Assembly: GCA_037178675.1 (NCBI GenBank)
Contig: JAYMGJ010000372.1
Coordinates: 1 to 64,000, forward strand
Direction of reading: 5' to 3'
DNA length: 64,000 nucleotides
Source of the DNA: Scleroderma bovista
Taxonomy: Eukaryota; Basidiomycota; Agaricomycetes; Boletales; Sclerodermataceae
Shown here piece by piece: positions 36,499 to 46,668 of this stretch. Both the position numbers and the translations under genes were made by a program. Each line of letters begins with the position of its first letter. Position 1 is the stretch's first letter. Under the pieces are notes generated by a model. It saw nothing but the letters and a program-made list of their open reading frames with translations. It did not search any database and was not told the origin of the DNA.

Positions 36499-38989
36499 GA
36501 CCTGTTTACTTTGAATCAGACATCGCTTGTACCATGCATATGCACTGTATGCCGCAACACAGTACTTGGGCAAACGATGGTCGCACCTCGCACTTGCTGG
36601 CGACATCGGAAACGTGATTCAGATGTGGCGGCATTACCAAAGTCAACAAATGCACTTGCCGGTTCAGTCTGCCGCCCACTTCATGCGGTAAGTAACCCCT
36701 TCCACTGTACAGATACCCCCTGTGATGGTGAACTTGCAGCTGGCGGGCCTTGAGGATCATCAACTTCAAGGCAACGCCCAAAGCTGTGACCAACCTGAGG
36801 AGGTGTTTTGCGATGACAGGCCTGCTGTCTCACAGGACCGGGGCATTCTCCCGTTGCAAGAGCCGCTCGACGACAGCCATTCAGATGTGTCTGGTGACTT
36901 CCAGTGGGCCGACCATGACTTTCCATATCCATCCGACCCTGAATTATCGGACAATCGGGCACCATCAGTAGAACCCGATGAACTACAACAGGATTTGCAA
37001 GGCCAGGGCCTGTCTGATGTTTCGTGTCCACAGCATAGTCCCACCACCGGCAGGCCTCCCGATCTACATGAAGGCCCATGTTTTCAAGATGAGGACCTTC
37101 AAGAATTAGTGCCAGCATTTCAGCAAACACCGCCAGTTTGGCTTCTCTATCTTCAAGTCGCAGTCGCCCAGATCATTGGATCATCCACTGTATCAGAAGC
37201 GACGAATCAGTTGCAAGATGGCCTGGATCTTATTGAGCTGTGTGGTGTACTACCGACATTCCCTGTCCCACGGCGTTCGGTTGCAACTGTGAAGAAGCAC
37301 CTAGGCTTGCAAGTTGACGATTTCATATTGAAGATCCCTATATGTGACCAGTGCTACAAGACTTACACCACGAAGGACATCGACGCACTTGAATCACCAC
37401 AGTGCGAGGTTCCACGGCGGTGCAAGGGGACAGTATACCGCACTAAACGCGAGTGTAGTACTAACTCTCGGACCGACGACGTGCAACTCAAGCGCGTCCC
37501 TGTGAAATATCTGGTATACTGCTCACTCATCAAGGCAATACAGCGTTTTCTATTGCGACCAACCTTCATCGGAGCAATGCGGGACACCTCTCAGGACAAA
37601 GAACCATGACGACCACTATCCTCCGATGAGCGGCTATGTGACATATATGATGGATCCGAATGGACACGCCTTGAAGTTGGTCTCAAGCGGATCTATTTGC
37701 CTGATGGTACTGTCCAGGACGTTGAGGAATCCCCTGGATCTCGTCGTTCACTCTTTTCATGCGACGTTGGCCTTGGTTTGACGATCAATATTGATTGGTA
37801 ACTCTTCATTTACTCGATCCATGACTACACCCTGTAGCAATATACTAAACACGTCGCAAGGTTTGGTATCACAGACAACCGACCTCATTCTGCTGGTGCA
37901 GTTTATGTCTCGTTCAACAACTTACACTGCTCGGTCAGATTCCTCACCCAAAATGTTCACCTCGCACTTGTCATCCCAGGGCCAAAAGAGCCCAGTCTTG
38001 AGAATCTCAATCACTGCCTGGAGCCTCTGACAAATGATATTCATGCTCTTTACAAAGGTAAGTTCAGGATGATGATATACACGAGAATATTATCTTATGA
38101 GATGGACTTGACTCAAAGGGATGCAGATGCGGGTGTATGGGTACAGACGCTTAAGAGAAGTCCACGTTGGAGTGCTGTGTGAGAACTCAGATGTTCCAGC
38201 AACCCGCAAAGCCACAGGGACGGCAGGACACAGTCACAAGACGCACCCATGTAATCTTTGTTTCATCCAACTGTGTGATATTGACTCTCCAACGGCTTAT
38301 GATATTGGGAGCAAGTGTTCCCATGCTTGCTTTGCTGATTGATCATTTCTATTTCCACCAGACTTTCGGATGCGAGACGACTGGAAGCAACTCGCCCACG
38401 CATACCAGTCAAAGTTGGCAACAACAAAGAATAAACGGAAAGAGATACTCGATAGACATGGAGTCCGATACTCCGTTTTCAATGATCTGCCTGGTTGGTT
38501 ATCTGCTCGGTGCTCACCAATTGACTTCATGCATAACTTTTATGGTACTGTATTCAACTTTCAATGTTCCATGTGGCTTATATGTGTTGCATTGATCATA
38601 GCGCTCATCAAGCGGTTCCTGTATGATGTAATTACTGCGGGATATCTCCTGAACTCAACAGGCTGGGAGCTTTACCAAACAACAATTGACCAGATTATTT
38701 GGCCATCTGGCATTGGTCGATTACCCAAGAACGCATGTTATTTCGTTGATTCAAGTACTTTATACATAATACTCATACCTTCGCAAGCTTGACGATGACC
38801 ACGTGCTTCCCAAGGCTGATCAATGGTGACGGCTTGGAAATGTCCTACCTTTCGTACTCTGGATATGCTGGCGTGATCACAGTGGCAAGATCCGATCATC
38901 TGCACCACTTATTCCTGCCAATGCCAAGACTCGGCCAGCCTTCAAACGTGATCTGCAACGAATCTACAAGCTCGCATTGTACCTGTCTG
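36499..38989 (+). pseudogene. Tnp2-family (CACTA-type) transposase, 5' part
   Basis: Fungal transposase of the Tnp2/En-Spm family. N-terminal CICTVCRNTVLGQTMVAPRT with WRHRKR is the usual start region. After an intron (donor at 36689, acceptor near 36739) come VPVKYLVYCSLIKAIQRFLL, then an in-frame TGA at 37607-37609, then LSSDERLCDIYDGSEW and CDVGLGLTINIDW. Further on are AGAVYVSFNNLHC, TAGHSHKTHPCNLC, HGVRYSVFNDLPGW and CSPIDFMHNFYG, all characteristic of the family. Several introns are present. The gene is cut at 38989 by a chromovirus and continues after 46668 and, probably, at 52250. CACTA termini were not found. Confidence 0.75.
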
Positions 38990-39612
38990 TGTCACGACCG
39001 TGACATCCGATCACCCTGTACCCTATTGTCCGATCGCGTCCACGCGTTCGCCGTCCGTCTATTGTATGTACTCCCTTTTCCGTTTCTTTCTATCTGTCCT
39101 GTATCGCCACCGATCGGTGAGCGCGTTGTCCGTTCTGTCTCTCTGTACTATTACCTAATATGTTTCCTTTCTTGTTTCCGGTTACTATACGTTCCCGTCC
39201 CGTTGCATTACTAATACGATACTCATCGGTAATCCGGTTATCGCACTTACCGTACTTACTCAGCGCGCAGCGCGACTGCGCTCGTCATTCGTCGGTAATC
39301 CCGACTTCCCGTACATCGCCTCATCCGTTCCACTCAGTATAAATACCTAGATACTCGGTCTGTTGTAGTTCAGTTCGAATATCGAATAAGATACTTCTCA
39401 TCTGTTCTCCCTGCGCACTCTCCGTCTCTGTCTCGTGCAAGCACTCGGTCGTAGACCGTTTACCCTCGGACTCTCCGTCAGACCCTCGGTCGGCCTTCCT
39501 ATTACTCGGGAAGCGCGACTACGCTACGTAGCATCTCGGTCTTACCGCTAGACCAACCCCTGACCCCCTGACCCCTCGTAGAGATCAGATCGGTGAAGAA
39601 CCGGTCTTGACA
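38990..39612 (+). repeat. Chromovirus 5' LTR
   Basis: It starts TGTCACGACC and ends GGTCTTGACA. It contains a TATA box (TATAAATA, 39338-39345). It differs from the 3' LTR by TTTCTTTCTAT versus TTTCTTCTAT, GTAGTTCAG versus GTAGTTTCAG, and CCCTGCGC versus CCCTTCGC. Confidence 0.95.
39338..39382 (+). promoter_or_regulatory. LTR TATA box and predicted transcript start
   Basis: TATAAATA at 39338-39345 is followed 34 bases after its first base by AGTTCGAATAT (39372-39382). This 11-mer is the exact reverse complement of the sequence just after the LTR (39615-39625). In self-priming elements of the Tf1 type, the first 11 nt of the RNA anneal to the primer-binding site, so 39372 is the predicted transcription start. 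Confidence 0.7.
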
Positions 39613-39614
39613 GT

Positions 39615-39625
39615 ATATTCGAACT
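39615..39625 (+). promoter_or_regulatory. Self-priming primer-binding site
   Basis: ATATTCGAACT begins two bases after the LTR end (39612) and is perfectly complementary to AGTTCGAATAT at 39372-39382. No tRNA 3'-end complement (TGG...) follows the LTR. The 11-nt length and position match the Tf1 self-priming mechanism; use here is inferred. Confidence 0.75.
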
Positions 39626-39653
39626 CGAGTCTTGTACGAGTTCACAATCATCT

Positions 39654-40997
39654 ATGTCCAGGACAATCCAAACCCGCTCGCGCACTGCTCGCGCAAACAA
39701 CCCAGAACCCTCAGCGTCCGACACTCGTCGGGCAGCTGCTTTGAGCGCCTTGACTAGCCTCAGGCGCTCACCCGACTCTGTCTCCCAGTTCCAAGGCTTC
39801 TCCGCTCGGAGAGCCTCCTCCCCCGCTCAGCGTCGCCCACCTGGGGCCTTCGTCGAAGACCTCGGCGATGACCTAGGTGATGACCATCCCGATGACAATG
39901 GCCCCGGTGACGGTGGTCCCGGCGGTGATGGTCCCGACGACCCAAACCCTGATGATGGCGGTGAAGACCCTATTGAGGGCATCCCCGACCAAGAAGAGGC
40001 CGGTCTAGTCATTTTCAATAACCTCTCCATCGCTATCGACAGACTCGCGCGATCTTCGCGCTCGTCCGAGTCTTCGTCTCGCACCAAGGTGCGCGAACCC
40101 GACACCTTCGACGGGACCGATCCAAAGAAGTTGCGCACATTCTTAGTCCAGTGCGAGCTCAACTTCCAGGACCGACCGAAGGCGTTTCGTACTGACCGAA
40201 CCAAGGTCACATTCGCGCAATCCTATCTGAAAGGAATGGCTCTCGAATGGTTCGAGCCAGACCTACTCGGTGCAGGAGACCCCCACAACCGTCCGATCTG
40301 GATGACCGATTGGGAAGAGTTCGTCATTGAACTCCAAACCACCTTCGGTCCTCACGACCCTGTTGCCGACGCTGAGCATCAGCTCGACCACCTCCGCATG
40401 AAGGAAAACCATCGTGCCAACAGATACGTGGTTGACTTCAACCGTATCGCGTCCCAGATTCGGGGCTACGGCGATGGCGCCTTGCGTCATCACTTCTACA
40501 CAGGTCTCCCCGACCGAATCAAGGACGAGATCAGCCGCGTCGGTAAACCGCGCACTCTGAACGGTCTTCGCGTCCTCACCCAGGAGATCGACGCCCGATA
40601 TTGGGAACGCAAGGAAGAGGTCGCTCGTCAGAACAAGACCTCTACCAACACTAGTACCAACACCCCCAACACCAAGTCGGGTAAAACCGATAAGGGTAAA
40701 TCCTCGGGCAACGCTGCCCAGTCCTCTTCGTCGTCAACCCCGACTCAGAAAACTAACAAGTCGGGCAAGACTACTGAGCTTTCGGACAAGCTCGGCAAGG
40801 ACGGCAAGCTGACCTCAGAGGAACGCAAGCGCAGGTTCGACATGAATCTGTGCATGTTCTGTGGTGCAACTGGCCACAAGGCCAAGGACTGCCCCAAGTC
40901 AGGCTCTCGAGCAGCCAAGGCTAGGGCGGCTACCACCACCACTACGAACACCACGTCGGAAGCCAAACCGACGGCCTCCACCGAGGCAAAAAAATAG
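39654..40997 (+). CDS. gag: Chromovirus Gag
   Basis: Structural polyprotein of the element, 447 aa. The N-terminus is Ser/Arg-rich (MSRTIQTRSRTARAN), followed by an acidic Gly/Asp/Pro stretch. A retrotransposon gag domain has FDGTDPKKLRTFLVQCELNF and FAQSYLKGMALEWFEPDL. A Ser/Thr/Lys-rich linker follows. A CCHC zinc knuckle, CMFCGATGHKAKDC, lies near residue 400. The frame ends GCA AAA AAA TAG, which forms a -1 slippery site directly before the stop. The frame is intact. Confidence 0.93.
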   Translation: MSRTIQTRSRTARANNPEPSASDTRRAAALSALTSLRRSPDSVSQFQGFSARRASSPAQRRPPGAFVEDLGDDLGDDHPDDNGPGDGGPGGDGPDDPNPDDGGEDPIEGIPDQEEAGLVIFNNLSIAIDRLARSSRSSESSSRTKVREPDTFDGTDPKKLRTFLVQCELNFQDRPKAFRTDRTKVTFAQSYLKGMALEWFEPDLLGAGDPHNRPIWMTDWEEFVIELQTTFGPHDPVADAEHQLDHLRMKENHRANRYVVDFNRIASQIRGYGDGALRHHFYTGLPDRIKDEISRVGKPRTLNGLRVLTQEIDARYWERKEEVARQNKTSTNTSTNTPNTKSGKTDKGKSSGNAAQSSSSSTPTQKTNKSGKTTELSDKLGKDGKLTSEERKRRFDMNLCMFCGATGHKAKDCPKSGSRAAKARAATTTTTNTTSEAKPTASTEAKK

Positions 40998-41035
40998 ATA
41001 GCAACTCCCGAGACTCCGCACAGAGTGGGAGTTGC
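40988..41035 (+). promoter_or_regulatory. -1 ribosomal frameshift signal, gag-pol
   Basis: The slippery heptamer A AAA AAA (40988-40994) is in the gag zero frame, directly before the gag TAG (40995-40997). Slipping back one base enters the pol frame, which is open from here through the pol ATG at 41057. After a 6-nt spacer a perfect 9-bp stem forms between GCAACTCCC (41001-41009) and GGGAGTTGC (41027-41035). The loop can form a further 4-bp helix (ACTC 41013-41016 with GAGT 41023-41026). Site, spacing and stem fit the standard -1 frameshift design. Confidence 0.8.
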
Positions 41036-44000
41036 GTTGTTCCCGACTGTGCACCTATGGAGGCCCGACTCAACGCAGCCGCTCTTTCCGATCCAAATTC
41101 TCTCCGACCCTCTGTAACAATCGTTGACCATACTATGCCTTCCTTTCCTGCGTTAGTAGATTCGGGTTCTACCCACTGTTTTGTAGATCCGTCATTTGCC
41201 AATATGAACACTCTTTCACGTTACTCGGTATCCCCGATCGTTCTCCGTCTATTCGACGGTACCACCACCACCATAATCACCGAAGCAACCGATCTACCTA
41301 TCCGTTTTCCCTCTGGCGACGTCACCCCGATGACATTTTATGTCACCCCGTTGGACTCTGACTGTAAGATCGTTCTCGGACACAACTGGCTCACCCGATA
41401 CAATCCGTCGATTGACTGGGTACTGAGCAGTATCAAGTTCAGAACATCTACGCAGCAAGTGCCAACCCCGAGCTCACTCCCCGACCCTGTAGCGCCCTCA
41501 CCGAGCGCGCTGAGACTCGACGTTACGTCAGTCTCGTCTCCTTCCCCGACCGACTCGCCTCAGGCTCCCGGTCTTCGGGCACCTCCTATCGCTCTCATCA
41601 ACGCTGCAGCCTTTCTGAAGGCTTGTCAGCTAGATGGCTCTCAACAGTTCTCTATCCAGCTGAAGCCTGACGGTAGCTTTCGTGCTGCGTCGGTCGACGC
41701 TACTCCCGACCTCTCCTCTGTCCCCGAGGCATACCACGACTTTGCCGACGTCTTTAGCAAGGCGAAAGCATCGGTACTCGCGCCTCATCGGGAACATGAC
41801 CTCAAGATAGAACTGGAAGAAGGAGCGCCTCTACCGCCCGGTAGACTCTACTCTCTCTCCCCCGTCGAGCTCGAAACCCTTCGGGCATTCATCGACGAAA
41901 ACCTACGCTTTGGTTTCATCCGTCCGACCTCATCCTCCCATGCAGCCCCTGTCCTCTTCGTCAAGAAGAAGGACGGCTCTCTCCGACTCTGCGTCGACTA
42001 CCGAGGACTCAACAAAATATCAAAGAAGGATCGGTACCCTCTACCTCTCATCTCCGACCTACTCGACTCTCCGAGTCGGGCAAAGGTCTATACTAAAATC
42101 GACCTGAGACATGCTTACCACCTGGTTCGCATTGCCGAAGGTGATGAGTGGAAAACCGCCTTCAGGACTCGCTACGGCTCGTACGAGTGGCAGGTGATGC
42201 CCTTCGGTCTCACCAATGCCCCTGCAGCCTTTCAACGATTTGTCAACTCGGTCTTCGCAGACATGCTCGATGTCTGCGTCGTAGTCTACCTCGACGACAT
42301 CTTAGTCTACTCGGACAACATGGAGGACCATACTGAACACGTTCGGGAAGTGCTTCGGCGACTTCGCCAGCACAAGCTATACGCCAAACCCGAAAAGTGT
42401 GAGTTCCATTCGGACTCGGTGGAGTACCTCGGGTACTTCCTTTCCCCCGACGGTTTGACGATGTCGCAAGACAAAGTCAAGACAATCTGCGATTGGCCCG
42501 AACCTCGCAAGGTGAAGGACATTCAGTCCTTCCTGGGCTTCGCGAACTTTTACCGTCGATTTATCTTCAATTACTCCGATATAGTGGTTCCCTTAACTCG
42601 GTTGACACGGAAAGATGCCCCCTGGGATTTCTCCGACGTCTGCCGACGGTCATTCAACCAACTCAAGAAGGCTTTCACCACAGCTCCCATCCTCACCCAT
42701 TTCCAGCCAGGCGCCCAACTAACAGTCGAGACCGACGCTTCGGACTATGCGATCGCCGGTATCCTATCCATCACAGGTTCGGATGGCGAGATACGACCGG
42801 TTGCATTTTACTCTCGCACTCTGACCGCGCCCGAGCTGAACTATGATACACACGACAAGGAACTTCTCGCTATTTTCGAAGCCTTCAAGGCCTGGCGTCA
42901 TTATCTAGAGGGCCCTGCCTTCCCGATTGACGTCGTGACCGACCATAAAAATTTGGAGTACTTTCTCTACCTCTAAGGTTCTCACCCGTCGGCAAGCCCG
43001 ATGGTCAGAATATCTTTCTTCTTTTAACCTGATCATTCGTTTCCGACCTGGTAAACTTGGTGCAAAGCCCGACGCCTTGACTAGACGCTGGGACGTCTAC
43101 CCCAAAGAGGGGGATAGGGGCTTCGCCCGAGTCAATCCACAGAACCTCCGACCGGTGTTCACGGCTGAACAGCTCACCGATTCTCTTCGCGCGACATACC
43201 TACACGCTCCAGTACTCAGAGCTAGTGCACTCATGGGCGTCGAGCGTCTCCACGCCGATATCCTAGCCAACCTCCCGACCGATCCCATCGCTAAAGCCCA
43301 CCTCTCGGACACCTCGAATCCCCGATGGTCGACCGATGAGACTGGTTACCTATGTCTCGATGGCCGCATGTACGTCCCCAAGGCCGATGACCTACGTCTT
43401 TGTGTCCTCAGATACAAGCATGACCATCCCCTATCGGGACACTTCGGTCAGAACCGCACCCTAGAGCTCATTCGTCGCGAATACACATGGCCAGGCATTC
43501 GTACCTACGTAAAGGACTACGTTAAGTCCTGCACGGCCTGCGCCCGAGCCAAGACGCCACGTCACCGACCCTATGGGATGCTCAAGCAATTACCGGTCCC
43601 CGACCGACCATGGAACTCCATCTCGATGGATTTCATCGAGCAACTCCCATCCTCATCCGGCTTTACAGCCATACTGGTAGTCATTGACCGACTATCAAAG
43701 CAAGCCATATTCATCCCGACCCACGACACAATAACCTCCCCCGAGCTCGCACAGCTCTTCTTACTCCACGTCTTCGCTAAGCACGGCGTCCCCGCGCATG
43801 TAACGTCTGACCGAGGCTCAGAGTTCGTCTCGCATTTCTTCCGATCACTCGGTAAGGCCCTAGATATGAAATTACATTTCACTTCGGGCTATCACCCAGA
43901 AGGTGACGGACAGACCGAGCGAGCTAACCAAACACTCGAGCAATACCTCAGGATGTACTGCAACTACCAGCAGGACAATTGGTCGGATCTCTTACCTCTC

Positions 44001-44714
44001 GCCGAGTTCGCCTACAACAATGCCCCTAGCGCTACGACTGGTGTATCACCGTTCTTCGCGAACAAAGGATACCACCCGAACCTCGCTGTGCACCCCGAGC
44101 GCGACCTCTCGTCGGCTCGGGCACGGGAATACGCAGTTGACTTAGAGTCATTGCATGAGTACCTACGTGAAGAGATGGCTGCTGCCCAGAAAAGGTACCA
44201 AGGCCCTGCTGACGCCAGAAGATCACCCGCACCCGATTTCAAAGTCGGTGATCAAGTATTCGTCAAAGCCAAGTACTTTAGGTCTACCCGACCGTCAAAG
44301 AAACTCTCCGAGAAGAATCTCGGTCCCTACCCAATCATCGCCCAAGTCGGCACTCTATCATTCACAATCCGTCTCCCCGACTCTATGCGTGCTGTCCATC
44401 CCGTCTTCCACGTCTCACAACTCGAACCAGCGACACCGAATACAATACCGAATCGGTCACAACCTCCACCACCTCCCATCGAAGTCGACGGCGAACCCGA
44501 GTTCGAGATCACCGAGATCCTCGACTCAAAGTTCGACCGACGTCGACGCCAATGCCCACTCCTTTACCTAGTTAGATGGGCTGGTTACGAAGGTACCGAC
44601 GAAGAAACATCTTGGTTGATCGCGACCGAGCTAGGACACGCATCAGAACTCGTGGCCGACTATCACAAAGCCTACCCGACTAAGCCAGGCCCCTTAGAAA
44701 GCCTCTCACGCTAA
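40994..44714 (+). CDS. pol: Chromovirus Pol, one frameshift
   Basis: Protease, reverse transcriptase, RNase H, integrase and chromodomain. The frame entered at 40994 by -1 shifting (or from ATG 41057) runs to a stop at 42974-42976. Protease has ALVDSGSTHCFVD. RT has LRLCVDYRGLNKISKKDRYP, MPFGLTNAPAAFQRF and VVYLDDILVYSD (catalytic YLDD). RNase H has VETDASDYAIAGILS and DHKNLEYF. One extra T in the run at 42961-42965 then shifts the frame by +1. Reading resumes as TSKVLTRRQARW and runs to 44714. Integrase has the HHCC zinc finger (HPLSGHFGQNRTLELI, CTACARAK) and the DDE core (SISMDFIEQL, VTSDRGSEFVSHFF, GYHPEGDGQTERANQ). The C-terminal chromodomain reads YLVRWAGYEGTDEETSWL. The single indel may be a real inactivating mutation or an assembly error. 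Confidence 0.92.
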
Positions 44715-44802
44715 GTCTTTCGGATCACCGAACAAAGTCTATTGATAGTATACAAAAACAAAGTAAAAAGAAAAAAGAAAACTAAATACAAATACGGTCC
44801 GA

Positions 44803-45880
44803 CTACTCGGACTCGCCCTCTCCGTCTTCGTCTCCCGACTCTTCGCCTTCCCCGTCCGTCTCGTCCGACTCCTCCTGCTCTTCGCTCCCCTCGGGCATCG
44901 CCTTGCCCTTGCCTTTCGGATCCCTCGCATCTGCGACCCTCTTCGTCTCCCAGGCTACCCCTTCTACCTTTCGACCGAGCTTGACCAGTTCCCTGGTGTT
45001 GCGGTCGATCGCCGCCACAATTTCCCCGAGTCGGCGGTCTAGGACCAGCGCGACTGGGTCTGGCCGATTCGATGGCCCAGCCACCGAGAACCCTCCCATC
45101 GCCGCCTCGATCTCCTCTGTACTCGCGGCGTCGGCGATCGTCTTCTTCGACCGTTTCCTCTTTTCGCCTCCTCTCGGCGACGTGTTTGCCTCCACCGTCT
45201 TCTCGCTTTGCTTTCTCTTCTCTCCACTCGCCGACCTCTCCATCGCGGCCGTCGACACACCGAAGGTGCACTTGATCTTGGATCGTTGACACCGACTGCA
45301 AGTCGGTGTGCGCGCACCGTCGGCCAGCTCGCACCCGCCACTGTTGCCGCTTCGCCTGCATCGGTCACAAGGGGGCCTGAACCCCATTATGCCCGTGTTC
45401 GAGCGGGCAGTCACCTGTCGGGGCTATTTCAATAATAAATCAGCAAAAATCAAATAAAGAAAAGAAAAAAAACCAACGGCGCACCTTAGGCTTCGGCCCC
45501 AGCCCTAAACGTTCCCGCATCGCCTCGCCAGCCGCCAGCGACTCGGCTTTCTCTCTCGCCCTCACCTCCGCCTCGGCCTTGCGCCTCGCCTCGAAATCCG
45601 CTCGCGCCTTCGCCTCGGCGACTCGCTTCGCCTCCTCTTCGGCTTTCCGCTTCTCTTCGGCGACCCTTCTCGCCTCTTCCTCAGCCTTCTTCCTGGCAGC
45701 CTCCTCCGCCAACCTCCTCGCCTCTTGCTCGGCCGCCTGTTTCATCAATCGCTCCCGTCGCCGACGCGACTGTTCGTCGAACTTGGCGATTTGGACTTGG
45801 ATCGAATCGGTCGGCTTCCCTTCCAACTCGGGCGAGGGGGCGCGCGTCCAGTCGACGTTGTCGGTGTTGCTAGCGGACAT
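44803..45880 (-). CDS. Antisense accessory protein: coiled coil plus Cys cluster
   Basis: This gene lies between the pol stop and the 3' LTR on the opposite strand. Exons 45485-45880 and 44803-45423 (61-nt GT-AG intron) sum to 1017 nt, 338 aa. The start gives MSASNTDNVDWTRAPSPELE. Residues about 30-125 are a Glu/Lys/Arg/Ala-rich predicted coiled coil (AEEAARKKAEEEARRVAEEK). Exon 2 has PPCDRCRRSGNSGGCE and TCSRCQRSKIKCTFG. The spacing C-x2-C-x8-C...C-x2-C-x6-C resembles a fungal Zn2Cys6 cluster with a longer middle. Then come a basic Lys/Arg stretch, a helix (LDRRLGEIVAAIDRNTRELV) and an acidic tail (DETDGEGEESGDEDGEGESE). The two frames join in phase, which supports one spliced gene. Function unknown; a DNA-binding or regulatory role is inference only. 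Confidence 0.7.
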
Positions 45881-46032
45881 GTTTAAATCGAGGGTGGTAT
45901 GAAGGAAAGGATTTGTTGGGCTACCGTCACCGAAGGCCAGTCTTAAATATGCCCTAACCGATTTTCAAACCCAGACAATGGTCACGCACATTCGGTGTGG
46001 AATACGCGTTGCAGCCTCGTGGGCTCGGCCCT

Positions 46033-46045
46033 AAGAGGGGGATAC
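46033..46045 (+). promoter_or_regulatory. Polypurine tract of the chromovirus
   Basis: AAGAGGGGGATAC abuts the 3' LTR start (46046). This is the expected plus-strand primer site. Confidence 0.75.
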
Positions 46046-46668
46046 TGTCACGACCGTGACATCCGATCACCCTGTACCCTATTGTCCGATCGCGTCCACG
46101 CGTTCGCCGTCCGTCTATTGTATGTACTCCCTTTTCCGTTTCTTCTATCTGTCCTGTATCGCCACCGATCGGTGAGCGCGTTGTCCGTTCTGTCTCTCTG
46201 TACTATTACCTAATATGTTTCCTTTCTTGTTTCCGGTTACTATACGTTCCCGTCCCGTTGCATTACTAATACGATACTCATCGGTAATCCGGTTATCGCA
46301 CTTACCGTACTTACTCAGCGCGCAGCGCGACTGCGCTCGTCATTCGTCGGTAATCCCGACTTCCCGTACATCGCCTCATCCGTTCCACTCAGTATAAATA
46401 CCTAGATACTCGGTCTGTTGTAGTTTCAGTTCGAATATCGAATAAGATACTTCTCATCTGTTCTCCCTTCGCACTCTCCGTCTCTGTCTCGTGCAAGCAC
46501 TCGGTCGTAGACCGTTTACCCTCGGACTCTCCGTCAGACCCTCGGTCGGCCTTCCTATTACTCGGGAAGCGCGACTACGCTACGTAGCATCTCGGTCTTA
46601 CCGCTAGACCAACCCCTGACCCCCTGACCCCTCGTAGAGATCAGATCGGTGAAGAACCGGTCTTGACA
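46046..46668 (+). repeat. Chromovirus 3' LTR
   Basis: 623 bp, TGTCACGACC to GGTCTTGACA; about three differences from the 5' LTR. It retains the TATA box and the AGTTCGAATAT block. Confidence 0.95.

Larger units (their letters stand above)
38990..46668 (+). mobile_element. Ty3/gypsy chromovirus, nearly full length
   Basis: LTR retrotransposon of 7679 bp, with 623-bp LTRs at 38990-39612 and 46046-46668 that differ at only about three positions. Order: LTR, primer-binding site, gag, -1 frameshift signal, pol (protease, reverse transcriptase, RNase H, integrase, chromodomain), an antisense gene, polypurine tract, LTR. The chromodomain places it among chromoviruses. It is inserted in a Tnp2 transposase. 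The five bases on either side (GTCTG at 38985-38989, AGTGT at 46669-46673) do not match, so no target duplication is visible. Pol carries one 1-nt frameshift. Confidence 0.95.

Noticed and set aside
39613..39640. tRNA-type primer-binding site after the 5' LTR
   Set aside because: No TGG-starting complement to a tRNA 3' end is seen; the self-complementary 11-mer explains the position better.
44711..45361. Alternative minus frame of 216 codons over the antisense gene
   Set aside because: It lacks the cysteine cluster and does not join the coiled-coil exon; the 44803-45423 frame does both in phase.
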